From Guillardia theta CCMP2712 (Eukaryota > Cryptophyceae > Pyrenomonadales > Geminigeraceae): a DNA stretch of 64,000 nucleotides. Each line of letters begins with the position of its first letter. Position 1 is the stretch's first letter. The notes under the pieces are model-generated. The model ran no database searches, was not told where the DNA came from, and saw only the letters and a list, made by a program, of their open reading frames with translations. Shown here in pieces: positions 19,947-32,017 of this stretch. The stretch covers positions 124,001 through 188,000 of the forward strand of contig NW_005434671.1 in the NCBI RefSeq assembly GCF_000315625.1. Reading direction: 5' to 3'. The position numbers and the translations under genes were made by a program.

Positions 19947-20223
19947 TTCGCCCTCATCCCCGCTCATGATTGGAAATTCCAAGTCATGCACAAGTCATGC
20001 AGAGGTCATGCCTGAAGGTATGCAAGCCTATGCCGACCTGCATGCAGATGCCGTGCTGACGCCATGTCATACGCCATGCACCACGGGAACATGCTTGGCC
20101 ATGATACGTAGGAGGATGCACGTGTAGGAGGATCACGAAGAAGGAGAGTGGAGGAGGTCAAGGAGGGGAGGGGAGAGCATTGCCCTTGGATGAGAAAGAG
20201 CCCTCACAAGAACCTCAGCAAAG

Positions 20224-22259
20224 ATGGGCAGGTTGATGCGGAGCGACAGGCTTGTCCTGGCTCTCCTTGGACTCGCACTCTGCTTCGGAGCTGAATATGA
20301 TCGAGATGATAACGGTTCAAGGGTGGAGAAGTCCCGGCAGGACGAAGCTGACCAGGAGCCAGAATGCATGTTCATGCTCTTGAGCCCTGAGCTGGATGTT
20401 GTGTACGAGGGGAGGATCCCCTCCTTCGAGATACAGGTTTCTCCGGCTTGTCCTTGCCCGAGCAACGGAGAGCATGAGATTGCGATATGGATTTCTCGTG
20501 AATCCAACAAGAGGCACCTCAACGTTGTGACAAACATGTCGTGCACTTTTCTTCAAGAAGATTTTGGATTGATTGATCTCATCGACATCAAGGATGGTCA
20601 CTGGGAGGGAGGAGTCACCTTCAACACTCTCTGGGGCATGCATCAGCCTGTTAGGTTTGATTTTGTTTCACCTTTCAACCCACAGATCGATGTCTTGCTA
20701 CCAACACCAGGATACGTTTATGGCGCAGGTGTAGACCCAGTGATAGTGCTGCACATTCACGATATCACGGATCCGCACGAGCCGCTCCTTGGAATCCTCG
20801 TTAGGATCACCGTCAACGGGGTGGAAGGAGCCATCACTCGCAACCCTGGGAGAGACAAGTATATCCATCTGCGAGAAAGCGCAGAAGGCGAATACTTCCC
20901 GGATGGCCGGTATGACATCCAGCTACAGGTGTTGGACCTCTTGTACAGACCACGAGGGGAACCTGTGTCTCTGGATGTTGTGATCGATAGGAGTAAGCCG
21001 CCGGCAAGCAAGTCCGACAGAGTTCTTCATGACTGTCCGGCACCTGCAGACATCTCCAGATGTCCCAACTGCTCTTCTCACGGAACTTGCAGAGGCGACA
21101 TCGTCTGCGAATGCGATGCTGACTGGATCGGAGACACTTGCCAGCACCACATGCTCACCCACACGCATTTCTTGCCCGATCTTGACAAGGAAGATACTGC
21201 CACGAGGTGCCATAGAAGGTCGAGATGGGTCAATTCAACCCGACGAATCGCTGCTGCGATCCAACAGCAACAGAATCCCCCATCTTGCTCCGACGAGCAT
21301 GTGCAGTATCTTACGGACATGAACCGACATCCTCTTGCTGTTGGTCACGGACTTCGATGGGAGGCATTGATGTTGGGTGAGAGCCTCAAGAACAAATCCA
21401 TCTACCTGCCTGGGCCAACATGGTCTCTTTTCAGCTACCACAAGTGTGCTGGCCTCGGCCTCTGGTGCCACCTGGAACACCCGACGACGTGCAAGGCCGC
21501 AAACATGTCAAGTGTGCGCGAGATCGCCAGTCAAGTGCTGGTGACTCATGTGACTCGCCGGTGGGACTTTGCTGAAGGGTTTCATGATGTCGGAATGTTC
21601 AACTGGTTTTCCACGCTCATGGGCTTGACAGTAAGGCCCAGGTCTCTGCTGCACTCCGAGCTCAACCACATGAAGAATGTCATCGGATTCAAACATCCCA
21701 TCATCGGGGTGCACATCAGGTATGGAGATGGATGCCTGCCCAATCAGTTGCATCGGCCGCCGTGTGAGCCTGTAGAAACCTATGTCGAAGAGATCATGCG
21801 GATGGTCATGAAGTATGAAGTCTCCACAGTCTTCCTGGCCACCGACAGTGCGCAGGCTCTGGAGCAACTGAAGAGCAATTTCGACTTCGAGACGCTGCAT
21901 GCCCCTGTAGATCGGAGCCTCTTCGACTCAAGGTGGTGGATAGATCACAGAGCAGCGTTCGGAGTTGTTGACCCGATGCAAGTCGGGGAGAGTGCGCTCA
22001 TGGACTTGCTGCTGCTGTCAGAGTGCGATTATTTCATCGGCACCTTCTCATCACATTTCAGTCTGGCAGCGTTTGAACTATCAACATTTAAAAAGGGATA
22101 CGTTCCTCCATATGTGAGTTATATTTGCATCTTATCGAGCGCTTGATAACCGCTGTACCTTTACAGATTTCTGTCGATTGCCCATGGAAACCCGTGCGAG
22201 CTTTCTCACATCTGCATCCCCTCCCAAATTGTCAGCACAAAGTCACAAAGATCAGTTGA
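20224..22259 (+). CDS. Secreted/Golgi GT23-like (FUT8-type) fucosyltransferase with EGF-like module
   Basis: Exon 1 is 20224-22113; the intron 22114-22166 (53 nt) leads in phase to exon 2, 22167-22259, giving about 660 residues. An N-terminal signal/anchor (LVLALLGLALCFG) is followed by a beta-rich region (about 45-265), an EGF-like module (CPNCSSHGTC...CECDADW, about 280-306), then the catalytic domain. The donor-binding motif GVHIRYGDG (about 495), VFLATDS (about 540) and GTFSSHFSLAAFEL (about 605) match the three conserved motifs of alpha-1,6-fucosyltransferases (GT23/NodZ), which use GDP-fucose. The exact acceptor is unknown. Fusion of an EGF module to GT23 is unusual, since animal FUT8 instead carries an SH3 domain. 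Confidence 0.85.
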
Positions 22260-22356
22260 AGCACAAACACTCTTAGTGTAGATAATCGTAGACGCACACG
22301 TAGAATAGATCTCACCTTCATCCCATTCTCCTTGGCCCATTTCTTTAAACACAGAT

Positions 22357-24358
22357 TCAGTACAGCTCAATGTAAATATCATTCTTTGTTACCTTGAAAG
22401 CTCTCAAGATGTACTCGACTTGTGGGTTTTCAGTGTTTCTCAGCATGATCGAAATCTCCCTCAGATTATCCCTCGGCTCACGCCCAGCAACAATTTGTTG
22501 GAACGCACCAACGCTCGCGCCGCGCTTGCCATCCCAAAAGACAGGGTTTGGATCCAACCTTTCCAAAACATCGAAAGCTTTCAAAGAATAAAAGAAGTGG
22601 CCCATCTTGTAACAGTCATTTGCAATGAGCTGAACGAGGTTGAACGACTCATGCGAAGTTTCCAACTTCAGATACAGCTCCCATGACAACCTCGGTTTGC
22701 CGTTGTAGATGTAACTCCTGGCCAGAGCCATGATGTAGGAGTATTCTGATTTGAACTGGAAATCAAAATCAGAATGAAAGTAGCAGTATAGTATGGCTCT
22801 CAAGTCAATTCGTGATCACCTTTGGATTTGTGACCATCGTGAGGTGCTCCTCGGCATCTTTGTAGTGACCGGAGGCGCATTTTGCGATTCCCATGTTGTA
22901 ATTGAACTCGTCGACATTGAACAGGTAAGCCTGCCAATCATTTCAACGGCTGGTATTGGTTCTTATCGAGTGATACCTTGATGGACTTGAGATAAATCAA
23001 AACTTCGTCAAACTGCTTCAACAGGAAGAAGCACATCGCCATGCTCTGTCGTCCTGGGATCGTGTCACAGTGGCTGCTTGAGGCTCCTACCAGCTGAAAG
23101 TATTGCTGGGCAGACTTCAACATTTCTCTGTTGTCTTCAATTTGACCTAAGCATGCAAAAATGACTCCTTTGAGGATGTACTCGTCCGGGGTCGAGGGCT
23201 CTATGTCTTTCATGAGTTGCAAAGCATCCTTGTATTCTTCGTTCTTCAGATGGTAAATTATCAAATTCAACCTGGCTTCCGGGATTGCATCAATCAAAGG
23301 AGGTAGAATTTGCATGGCATTTTCCCCACTTCGGAACACGCAGAGGTTATGCCGCACCAAGTCATTATCGTATTGTGTTATCGAAATTCCTTGCTTGTCT
23401 GCTAATTTCTTCAGCTCAGCTTCTCCCGCTTTCCCATCATACAGTCTAGAGTGATTACAAGCCTTGAGATTTACCCCAACGACACTGTCTGGGAATTGTT
23501 GTAGATACACTTGAAGGATCTCAAGGGAGACATCATAATAATCCATCTTGTAGTAGCATAGTGCCACATAAACGTTCAAAGCCAAGTATTCTCGGTTTTC
23601 CAATAGAAGGCGCTTGTATATATCTGTTGCCTCTTGGTAATGGTTTCGCAGGTAATGGATTGATGCCAAAGAAAGCTTTAAAAGATATCAAAATGCAAAA
23701 AGTTTCCTGAAATCACTTGTACCTGATCTTCCGTATCATCTGTCAATTTCTGATGATAAATCATGAGCTTGTTTTCGTCACCACGTTTGTGTGCCAGGTG
23801 GAACAGAAGTCTATTTTGTAGTCGTCCAGGAGCCCCTTGGGAAAAGATGAGACAGGTACAGATGCAGCAAGAATGTCAAAAGACCTGTCAAACCCGATCC
23901 CGTCCTCAAAGCTGTATCATATGACTCGTTGTACTGCCCTGCAAATAAATTGAGGCAAATAGATGTGAACCGAAGCATCTGATTACCCAAGTAAAATAGT
24001 GCGCATGCTTTGTACAGATTCCAGACAGGTTCTGATTGTGCTAGACTGATTAGTTCGTCCAGATGCTGTCAAAATGTGACTCATTTGATCGTCTGCAAGG
24101 CAGAAAACTCCTCACCGTGCACGAGTTCTTGTAATCCCCTAGATGAAAAGCACAATAAGCCATCCACATAGTGAGGGATTCAGACTCGGAGTAGTCTCCT
24201 GCCGCTTGTTTGGTGTTGCTCTCAAAGTTGAGCAGGCCAAGAGCTCCTGACCAATCATGTTTGTCTACAAACTCATCGAGCGTGGGCTTCTTCTTCGCAG
24301 TCTTCTCTTTGGAAAGATCTGCCTTGTTGCTGGAAGGGATGGCTCGTCGAGGAAGCAT
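22357..24358 (-). CDS. IFT56: Intraflagellar transport protein IFT56 (TTC26/DYF-13)
   Basis: IFT-B subunit of TPR helical hairpins that builds cilia. About seven exons assemble in phase from the ATG at 24358. Exon 1 has [18 protein letters not shown] and [10 protein letters not shown]. Further exons have [17 protein letters not shown], then [18 protein letters not shown], the long exon 23679-22979 ([66 protein letters not shown]), and the last exon (22760-22357: [46 protein letters not shown]). These match IFT56 throughout its length, and the protein ends at the family's usual place. Introns are 45-60 nt. The gene is convergent with the fucosyltransferase gene, with 97 bp between their stops. 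Confidence 0.95.
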
Positions 24359-24957
24359 TCTGTTTCTTCTCCCTCCTGTTGTCTACTGAGGATGCAGTTG
24401 CTATCAGTGTCTTCACTGCATGAAGCCGCTCGGCAGCGCCTTCTCTTGCCCTCTGTGCATTTCGGTTGGCGGGACCTACCAGGGTTCGAACTTTAGTCAA
24501 CACGATCAATTTTATAAATATATTTTATATGACATTGTGAATTAAAACGGTTAAAACCACAGATTTTCTCTGAATCAAATCGATTTGCATGTGTCATCCC
24601 GGCGGGCCGAGTGGGGCCTCAGCTGGAGACTGAGTAGGCGACCAATCAGCTCGTCAATGTCGCTGATTGTCTCAGTGCTTGTCCTGCTTCACCGCATCCT
24701 CCACCTCCATTCCTTTCATCACCTCTTCCTCTTCCACTTCCTCCATCAACCCCAAATGCAGGAGCTCCTGCAGCAGCACACGTACGACGCTCAAACTCTT
24801 GACAGGGCAGCTCACCAAAACTTTCTGCGAGCGACTGAAAGCGAACTCGATGACCTCCGAGGCTCTAGACGCAGAGACCCGCCAATCCTGAGGAGAGGAG
24901 GGAAAGGTGAATGAACAGTGAGGAGAGGAGGAGAGCTTACCGCTGAGTTGTCTTCCT
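24359..24957. other. Intergenic region between IFT56 and the coiled-coil gene
   Basis: No exon is supported. 24490-24590 is AT-rich (TATAAATATATTTTATATG) and may hold the IFT56 promoter. 24600-24630 has a short GC-rich patch (CCGGCGGGCCG). Confidence 0.4.
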
Positions 24958-27900
24958 TCAAGGGGAAACAGCAGACATGAAGGTGATCGCAACCGCGGAT
25001 GTCAGGCTATTCAAAGTGGAATCAGCTTGCAGCGGTACAACACAGACATGTACATCATCGAAGAATGTCACAGCGTAAGCAACATCCTCGTCTTGCAGCG
25101 CTCGTGCAGACGCTTGAAGTTGTGCTGTGCTCAGGTACACCTTCTCTCCTAGAACAAGCAGGTCGACTGGCTCTGACGTCTTGCAGGAAACACAAGTGTT
25201 GTCACATGAAGTCGGCTTGCTCTTCTCCTCGTGTCCCTCCGCCTCCTGCTCTCTCGAGCTGCCACTGATGTTCTTTGGGATCCTACGTGGGGCTGCGTCT
25301 CCTGACCTCTCACTGGCAGGAGGAACAGGATTCTTCGGGAGCTCTTGCTGGCATAACTTTGCTTCAGAGGGGATGCTCCTTGATCGAGGAGGCTCTTCGT
25401 TGTACGAGGGGAGGAGCTCGAGATCATCAGTTGAATTGTCCAGGCTCCTCGTCACTTTCTCCGCCACCCCGTCAAGAAGTTTGACCTCCGTCGCTGACAA
25501 TTTCGACTCGACTCGAGGCGTCAGCTCCGTCTTACTCTCTAAGTCTTGCTCTGCTTCTTGCTTCAATTCTTGCTCTGCCTCAAGCTGCACATCTTGAACT
25601 CGCGATCTTCTTGTCCCCTCGGTACTTGAAATAGTCTGCCGATGATTCTCCATTGACATTTCTTTCAGAAGTATCATGGAGCTGAGAATTTCTTGTTGGA
25701 TCACCGACACCAATCGCGCTGTTTCTTTCATCGCATCATCTTTCAATCTCGAATGTGCCATCAACATTTGGTTCATTTTTCGAACCATTTGTTGACAGTT
25801 CAGATGTTCACATCCATTCGAGATTTCTTCTCCCGTTCCATATTCGATCTTGTGTTCCACTGAGAAAAGATTGGCCAAGAACCCAATCACATCATGTTGA
25901 AAAGTGTTGAGATGCTCATGGGTAAGGCGGATCTGTTCTGACATTACCGTTTCTTTCAGTTCTCGAAAACGAGAATCAAACTCTTCGAAAACCCTGACAA
26001 GATTGTCAACTTTGACTCTGTCTCCAACTGCTGCGTTGGTTTTCTCCTCCGAATCGGCATGGTCATATGGAGCCACTCCGTCTGATGAAATGCCCAAGTC
26101 TGAAAGTACTTCTTGTCATATCATCAAAGAAAGGTGGGTTCCATGTCATCAACATAGGATACACAACAGACAATAAAACTACTAGATTCATGCCTTTTGA
26201 ATGGTAGACAAGACAATTTTGAGTAGATCAAATACTGATTTCTAGATAATCGACATCAATTCTCACCTTGATGACGTACCCTTGTTTCATTGGTCAAATT
26301 CTGAAGATTTCAAGATTCAGGACCCGCAGGCATTCAGAATAGAAACAAAAATACTGACTTGACAAACATCCTTGAAATCCTCTTGTAACGCTGCCTCTCG
26401 AAGTTGTTCCTAACGTCTCAATCAGCCGCAAGTCCGTCTTAAGCTTACACAGTCACCTGTAGAAGTCGAATCTCTGCCTTGCACTTGGCAAGTTCTTTCT
26501 CTAATGTTCTTACGACAAATGTCTTGGATTCATCTCCGTTTCTCACAGGCACCACCATGGCAAAAAGCTGCTCATTACTATCACGCTGATAACTGTACTT
26601 CTGCAGCTGATCGGCAGATGAGCTGCACGACATATTCTGCTCGTCGTGTTTCTGCGAAATCGACAAGACTGCCAGCTGCTTCTCAAGCTTTGCTATCTTT
26701 GCCATCGCTTCAGCATGCGACACCTTGAGATTGAGGATTCCCTCAAGAATCTCCAAAGTCGCAGGGTTCATCTCAGACAGGGTCTTTTCATCAACATCTC
26801 CTCCCATCATGTTGATGATGAACGCTGACTTGTCTTGCGCATGCACATCTGACTCCTCCTTCAATATTGCAGAGCATGACGAAACGATCCTCAAGATCAC
26901 CTTGGGTACAGTCAGCATCGCGTCTGCATCGCAAGGTAAAGTTAGCACCCTCTTCTCTGCTACAGTGGAATCCAGTGCGACCGACAAGGAGTCCACTGCT
27001 TCCTTCCCGCGCCTCAAGGCTTCCATTCTCATCTTGTTCTCCATGACCTGAGGTGCCCACAGCATCAGGAAAAGGTATAGATGGAATGAGAGAGAAAGGG
27101 AGAGCCACAGAAACTGAAGGAATGCTCAGAGCAAATTCAACATGGCAACCAACGATATGCGTGCCACAGAAAGACGAGGAGAAAAAGTGAAGAGAGAATG
27201 AGGGGAAGACAGTGTCGGTGAAAGCGATGGCATCACTCACAAGTCTTCGGATTTCTGCCTTGAGAGCTGCCGATTCATGTTTCATCAACACTCGACTAGA
27301 TGTTTGCTCATCGTGTGAGATGTCACCGTCTGCCATGTCAAGAGAGTGGTCTCGATCGGTCGAGTCTCGAAACCGAGCGCGTGCTCTGGGAGAGTTCTTG
27401 GCACGTGGTTTGTCAGGGACCTTGACCATCCCTCTCTCTTCAGAAGACAGACGCTCTTGTTGGTGGACTTGCTGATATCGCTTGCTCCGAATAAACCTTC
27501 TCTTCTTCGGGCTTCGATGCGAAACTTGATCTGGTTGTGTAGCTGTCACCCTTGGTCTGCCGCGAGGAGATTTGAACTTCTGCTATGACAAACATCAGCA
27601 GAGGGCTTGCTTCAAGAAGTAAGACCTCTTGCTTTCGCTCGGAGCTGCGCATGTAGACGGTCCTGCTGTAACTAGGTCGATCTCTGTATGATGGCAGATC
27701 TTTGAAAGAGGAATGATCTTGGTAGTTTACATGCCCCTCGTACGCTGACTCATCCTTATCGAGAAGCGGTTGATTTTGATCTAGACAATGATGATGATCT
27801 AGCAACTGATGCTGACCGTCTTGTTGGCCCTGATCCAGCCTATTAAGCTTGAGGCTGGGAAGCGTTGGGCGGAAAGCTTTCATTGAACTATGTGTAGTTG

Positions 27901-28529
27901 AACTACGAGGACTTTCAAAGTCATCATAATTTATAGTCTGCATTCGAGGGCCTATTGATTGATCACGCCATTTCAACAGAAATGCAACATGCGGATAACT
28001 TACGTGCTGTCATGGGTCGATTTAAACGTTGAGACATCGGCAGAAAGATACCCTTCTGTCTTCCCTCATGAACATGTTCATGGCTCTGTGGCACATGTCA
28101 GAGATCTAAACTCCGATACAGCACCCACGTCATCACCTCCAAGAGTCTCGGAGCAACTGGAGGCCCACTGGATGCTCGAGTTGTAACTGAATACATGTCT
28201 GAAGCACCGGCACCATTTGACGCATTTTCAATTGGATTCTTCACAAACCTGTTCAAAGAATTTGTTCGCCTCTCCCCTTTTGAGGCCAAGTTGACAATCA
28301 TGACTGGTATTCCTGCTGTTCTTGTTCTCCTCTCTCTCCTCCTCCTCTCTCTTGCCCTCCTCTTGCTTCTTCTCGTCCTTCTCCGCTCTCTTCGCCCCTC
28401 ATAGCTGCCGCAGGGGAAGCAGCGCCATTGCGGTTTGACGTCCGTTATGAAGCACTTGTTGATTCGGGCCAGCCCCGGTGTTTCATTCTCTAAAGACAGC
28501 AATTTTTCTCGGAAAATAAACAGACCCAT
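24958..28529 (-). CDS. Large AT-hook/coiled-coil protein, family not recognised
   Basis: Exons join in phase: 28529-28137 (Arg-rich, [18 protein letters not shown]), 28085-28004, then about 27953-27640 (Gln/His-rich, [18 protein letters not shown]). The next exon has an AT-hook-like KSPRGRPRV and an NLS-like [11 protein letters not shown], reaching about 27240. After a longer intron (about 195 nt) an exon from about 27050 has coiled coil ([22 protein letters not shown]). The last large exon, 26097-24958, has helices around [15 protein letters not shown] and a Ser/Glu-rich tail. Exons between 26445 and 26097 are uncertain. A nuclear DNA- or chromatin-associated scaffold is inferred from the AT-hook and basic clusters only. 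The ATG at 28529 opens the frame, but upstream exons cannot be excluded. Confidence 0.6.
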
Positions 28530-30034
28530 TGAAAATTCTGCCTCGTGTTAAATTCCAATGATATCTTTGAGGCGGACTGTATAATCGTGGAAAAATGGTG
28601 AAAGCGACTATGAGCGGAGGAACTTGCTTCCTATGGGACTGGGTGAGATGGCGATGAGGGAGAAGAGGTAGAGAAAGAGGAGGAACATGAGAAGGGAGAA
28701 GAAGAAGGAGAAGAAGTAGGATGAATGGACAGGTTCTCATCTCTTGACATCTGAACAAGCTGTGTGCTGCTCATTAGGATCTCGCCCTTAGCTTGAGAAC
28801 GAGACATCGGATAGCAGGAAGCTTTGTTGGGCGCAGAAGACATGGAAGCAGCGAGGTATTCTGTTGCACATTGCCTGCAATGTGTAACAACAATACAGGC
28901 TGCTGAGAGTGTCCTGCCCGTTGCACTCATGCCCGAGGTATGACGATGTGTCTTGGACTTGGTCCAATAACGAAATCTCAGGAGATCTGCCTTGCACTTG
29001 AGATGGGCTGGATTGATCGGAGAAATGTTGTCGGGAAAACTCTTTGTGCGCCATCTAAGTAAGGTAGCAGGTGAAATATGACCTGAGGTCAAGGAGCGAT
29101 TCAGCGAGTCCCTCCAATGAGAAAGAGGATGCCACGAATGATGCAAAGATGACGACGATATCTATTCCTTTCCTCCCTCCTCAAGATTCCTATAGCATCG
29201 AGCTCCATGCAGGTACTTCTATGAGATTGCAAAGATCTGCTCAAACCCTTGTTCGAAGGTTTCTTAGACGATTTTCTGAGAGACGTCAATAACCAACGGA
29301 GGTGTGAATTCAGCAGATGATTGCCTCGATTTTGATTTCTTTCATCGTTATCTAGATATCGAATCTTCAAAGATCTGTGGGAGAAAGGGTCAATCTCCTC
29401 ATGTCGACGCTGTGATCTGATGGGGCTCAAGGTACTGGATCAGCTCCGGCTCAAAGTTCGGGGCAGACTTTCTCCTATATCCGGAATGCTGTGATGTTAT
29501 GAGATTGCGATGTTACGTGAATGTGTACGATAGGCCGATATAATGGACTGTCATGCCTCCCACTTGGTGTTTGTCGTAGACACAGTCGAATTCCAATTAA
29601 GGGTGATTGATGCGAATCGATATGCAACTTGTCATGGATTGTCAGGTTCAAGATGTTGTGGGGATGAGTCGAGTTGCAGCATCTGCAAACAAGAGGTGAA
29701 GTAGAACAGCTAAGACTGACATGCGCTCTTATCTCTTGACCAGGGTGGCCATTGCTTGCGTCAACCACGATGAGCAACCGGTCCTCTCTTCTGTTTACGC
29801 TTTGACGATTTTGATTGGTTTTTGTTTTTGCATGTCGTGTCGGTGAACAGATCTACCATGTCTTGTCGTACTTACCCCACCTCTCTACAGCTCGTGGAAT
29901 GTGAATGATCTCTTTACAGTCTAGTCTACAAACTTGAATCTGCCAAACTCCAAGGAATCGGCAAGAATCAACAAGGCTAAGGTTTACACCTTGAAAAGAT
30001 TTCCTTTCGGTAGATGCTGTGAACGACCTTTGAA
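28530..30034 (-). other. Possible fragmented coding region, unresolved
   Basis: Several minus-strand open stretches have protein-like composition (for example KEFSRQHFSDQSSPSQVQG near 29040 and SLKIRYLDNDERNQNRG near 29340). I could not join them in phase to each other or to the gene downstream. They may be missing 5' exons of the coiled-coil gene, a separate small gene, or chance frames. Confidence 0.25.
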
Positions 30035-32017
30035 TCATGCTGGAGTCGTTCGGAGACATCTGGTCTCTATCTCGTCTAGCTCGATCCTTTGAGCTCTTCC
30101 TCCATCCATCCACATTGCATGCGTTGCGACCCTGAGGATGAACGAGATATCGTGGGATACGAAGATAAGGGCGCCCGGGTAATCTTCCAAGCTGTCTTCA
30201 AGAGCCACGAGAGCGTCGAGGTCGAGATGGCTGTTGGGCTCGTCCAAGAGGATCACGCTAGGAGCATCCAGGGAGAGCTCAGCAAACGCGTAGGCAACGC
30301 GTTGTCCTCCCGAGAGGTTCTTTAGTGCAGTCCTCTCAGCTGTTTGCGGCGCCCCCAACCCAAACGAGCCGATGTGCTTCCAGAGGTCATGTCGCTTTAC
30401 GGTTGGATGCTTTGAGCAGAGTCGGTCGAGAGCTGGCAGGTCTTCTCGTCCAAGTTCTGCCACCACATCTTGCTTGAAATATCCAAAACTTGGTACACGA
30501 ATCTGAACGCTTCCAGAACAAGGATTCAGCTCACCGGCTAGTAAGTTCATCAGGGTCGTCTTCCCCTGCCCGTTGGCTCCAAGGATAGCAAGACGTTGAC
30601 CTGCCTCCACGTTGAGACTGACGTCTGTCAGCTGGAAAGGAGTCGTGCTGGAAGCTGACGGGCCTGGGGCCTCGTCACTTGTCGTAGAAGCAGGTGCTCT
30701 AGTGAACGAAAGGTTCTGAGCGACGATGAGCGGGCCAGAGAAGCGAGGAAGAGTTGGCTCGGGTGTGGAAAACCTCAGAGCGCTTTGAGAATGCTCCTGT
30801 TCAACGTGCTCCACATCCGCCAGCATCGTAGTAAAGTATCCAATGCGATCTCGATTCAGCTTGAAGCGATGACCCTTTGCGTTCCTCTCATACCCAATAC
30901 GATCTTCTGCTTTCTGCCGTCTTGACGCGACTTGTTTTAGCTTCTTGTCATCCTTGTGCTTCAACGCCTGAGCCTTGCTGGCCTGCAAGCTTTCTTCCAT
31001 ACGAGCTTTCTTGCGATCTATAGCTGACTGCATCCGCTCTGCAAAAGCAGCCTTGTCTTCTATGGTCTGAAGGAACGTGTCGTAATTGCCTTTGTAATAT
31101 TCGAGCTGCTTGTTCTTGAACCAAATGATTTCTTCTGCTACACTGTTGAGGAACGATCGAACATGTGACACCATCACAACAGTCATGTCGTTGAACTCCT
31201 CCTTTATGATCCGTTGCAACCAACTTATGCCGGCGATGCACAGGTGGTTCGTGGGCTCATCCATCAGGAGGACGTCAGGCCTCCACAGAAGTGCTTTAGC
31301 TAACAGTACACGCATGCGCCATCCTCCCGAGAGACTGTCGTAGCAGCGACTGAGATCATCTTTCTTCAACGACATGGAAGCTGCCACTTGCACGATCGTG
31401 GACATATCCGGTTCATGCAAGTCCAAGTCCAAGTCATCAACATGATATGATACATCTTGAACCTCTCCATCAGACCCTGCAGACGTGTTCTCTTCACTCC
31501 TCTCAAGTGCCAGGTAACTCTCTCTTGCAACCTTGCCTCTCGCGCGCGTCTGCTGCTCTGCCAGAATCGCCCATTCCTCCTTCTCGCTGAAATTTGCGCG
31601 GAGATACTCAGGACGCTTACGGAGCACATCCAGAATTGAAAGGCCTTCTTCACTTTGCCCAGCGCCTTCAGCTCCGCAGTTCCGAGCATCGAACTCCATC
31701 GTCTGTCTGATGATCATGAACTTGAGTCGTTTCCTTATGTGCAGCGGGAGCAACCTGCCGTTTGCAAGGCAGTCGAACAGAATGCTCTTGCCGACTCCGT
31801 TGCGGCCCAGCAGGCCATAATGAACTCCAGGCTTCAAGAGCACGTGAGCTCCGACCAGCAGCTCTCTGCCCTCCACGGCAATGTTTACATCCTTCAAGTC
31901 GATAGACAAACTCTCGTCGATGGCGAACCTGGATGCTTGCGCTGACGCTTCGATGGAGAGGTCCCAACTTTTAGGAAGACGATGCTTGTACTCGCCCATA
32001 TCCTCGTGCTGCTTCAC
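30035..32017 (-). CDS. ABC-F family ATPase (tandem ABC, soluble)
   Basis: A single long exon encodes two ABC modules with no transmembrane segments, as in ABC-F translation factors (Gcn20/ABCF types) that act at the ribosome. Module 1 has GRNGVGKS (Walker A), YDSLSGGWRMR (signature) and VLLMDEPTNHL (Walker B). A charged linker follows (RKKARMEESLQASKAQ, then KLKQVASRRQKAEDRIGYER). Module 2 has GANGQGKTT, NLSGGQRVAYAFA and VILLDEPNSHLD with VSHD. The second DEPTNHL is altered to DEPNSHL, but the catalytic Glu remains. No ATG opens the frame: it can be extended upstream through a GTG at 32015-32017 to about 32083, where an in-frame TAG occurs. Beyond the TAG the same frame again looks coding (GVHAIRESLLLSGSANEA) to about 32220. 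Confidence 0.9.
   Translation of the reverse strand: MKQHEDMGEYKHRLPKSWDLSIEASAQASRFAIDESLSIDLKDVNIAVEGRELLVGAHVLLKPGVHYGLLGRNGVGKSILFDCLANGRLLPLHIRKRLKFMIIRQTMEFDARNCGAEGAGQSEEGLSILDVLRKRPEYLRANFSEKEEWAILAEQQTRARGKVARESYLALERSEENTSAGSDGEVQDVSYHVDDLDLDLHEPDMSTIVQVAASMSLKKDDLSRCYDSLSGGWRMRVLLAKALLWRPDVLLMDEPTNHLCIAGISWLQRIIKEEFNDMTVVMVSHVRSFLNSVAEEIIWFKNKQLEYYKGNYDTFLQTIEDKAAFAERMQSAIDRKKARMEESLQASKAQALKHKDDKKLKQVASRRQKAEDRIGYERNAKGHRFKLNRDRIGYFTTMLADVEHVEQEHSQSALRFSTPEPTLPRFSGPLIVAQNLSFTRAPASTTSDEAPGPSASSTTPFQLTDVSLNVEAGQRLAILGANGQGKTTLMNLLAGELNPCSGSVQIRVPSFGYFKQDVVAELGREDLPALDRLCSKHPTVKRHDLWKHIGSFGLGAPQTAERTALKNLSGGQRVAYAFAELSLDAPSVILLDEPNSHLDLDALVALEDSLEDYPGALIFVSHDISFILRVATHAMWMDGGRAQRIELDEIETRCLRTTPA

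Noticed and set aside
24480-24500. GGTTCGAA resembling a tRNA T-loop/B box
   Set aside because: No matching T-stem, anticodon arm or acceptor stem could be folded around it.
28195-28404. Plus-strand 69-residue ORF with a leucine-rich membrane-like segment
   Set aside because: It is antisense to the first exon of the AT-hook coiled-coil gene. Its leucines come from CTCCTC repeats opposite an Arg-rich coding stretch that splices in phase.
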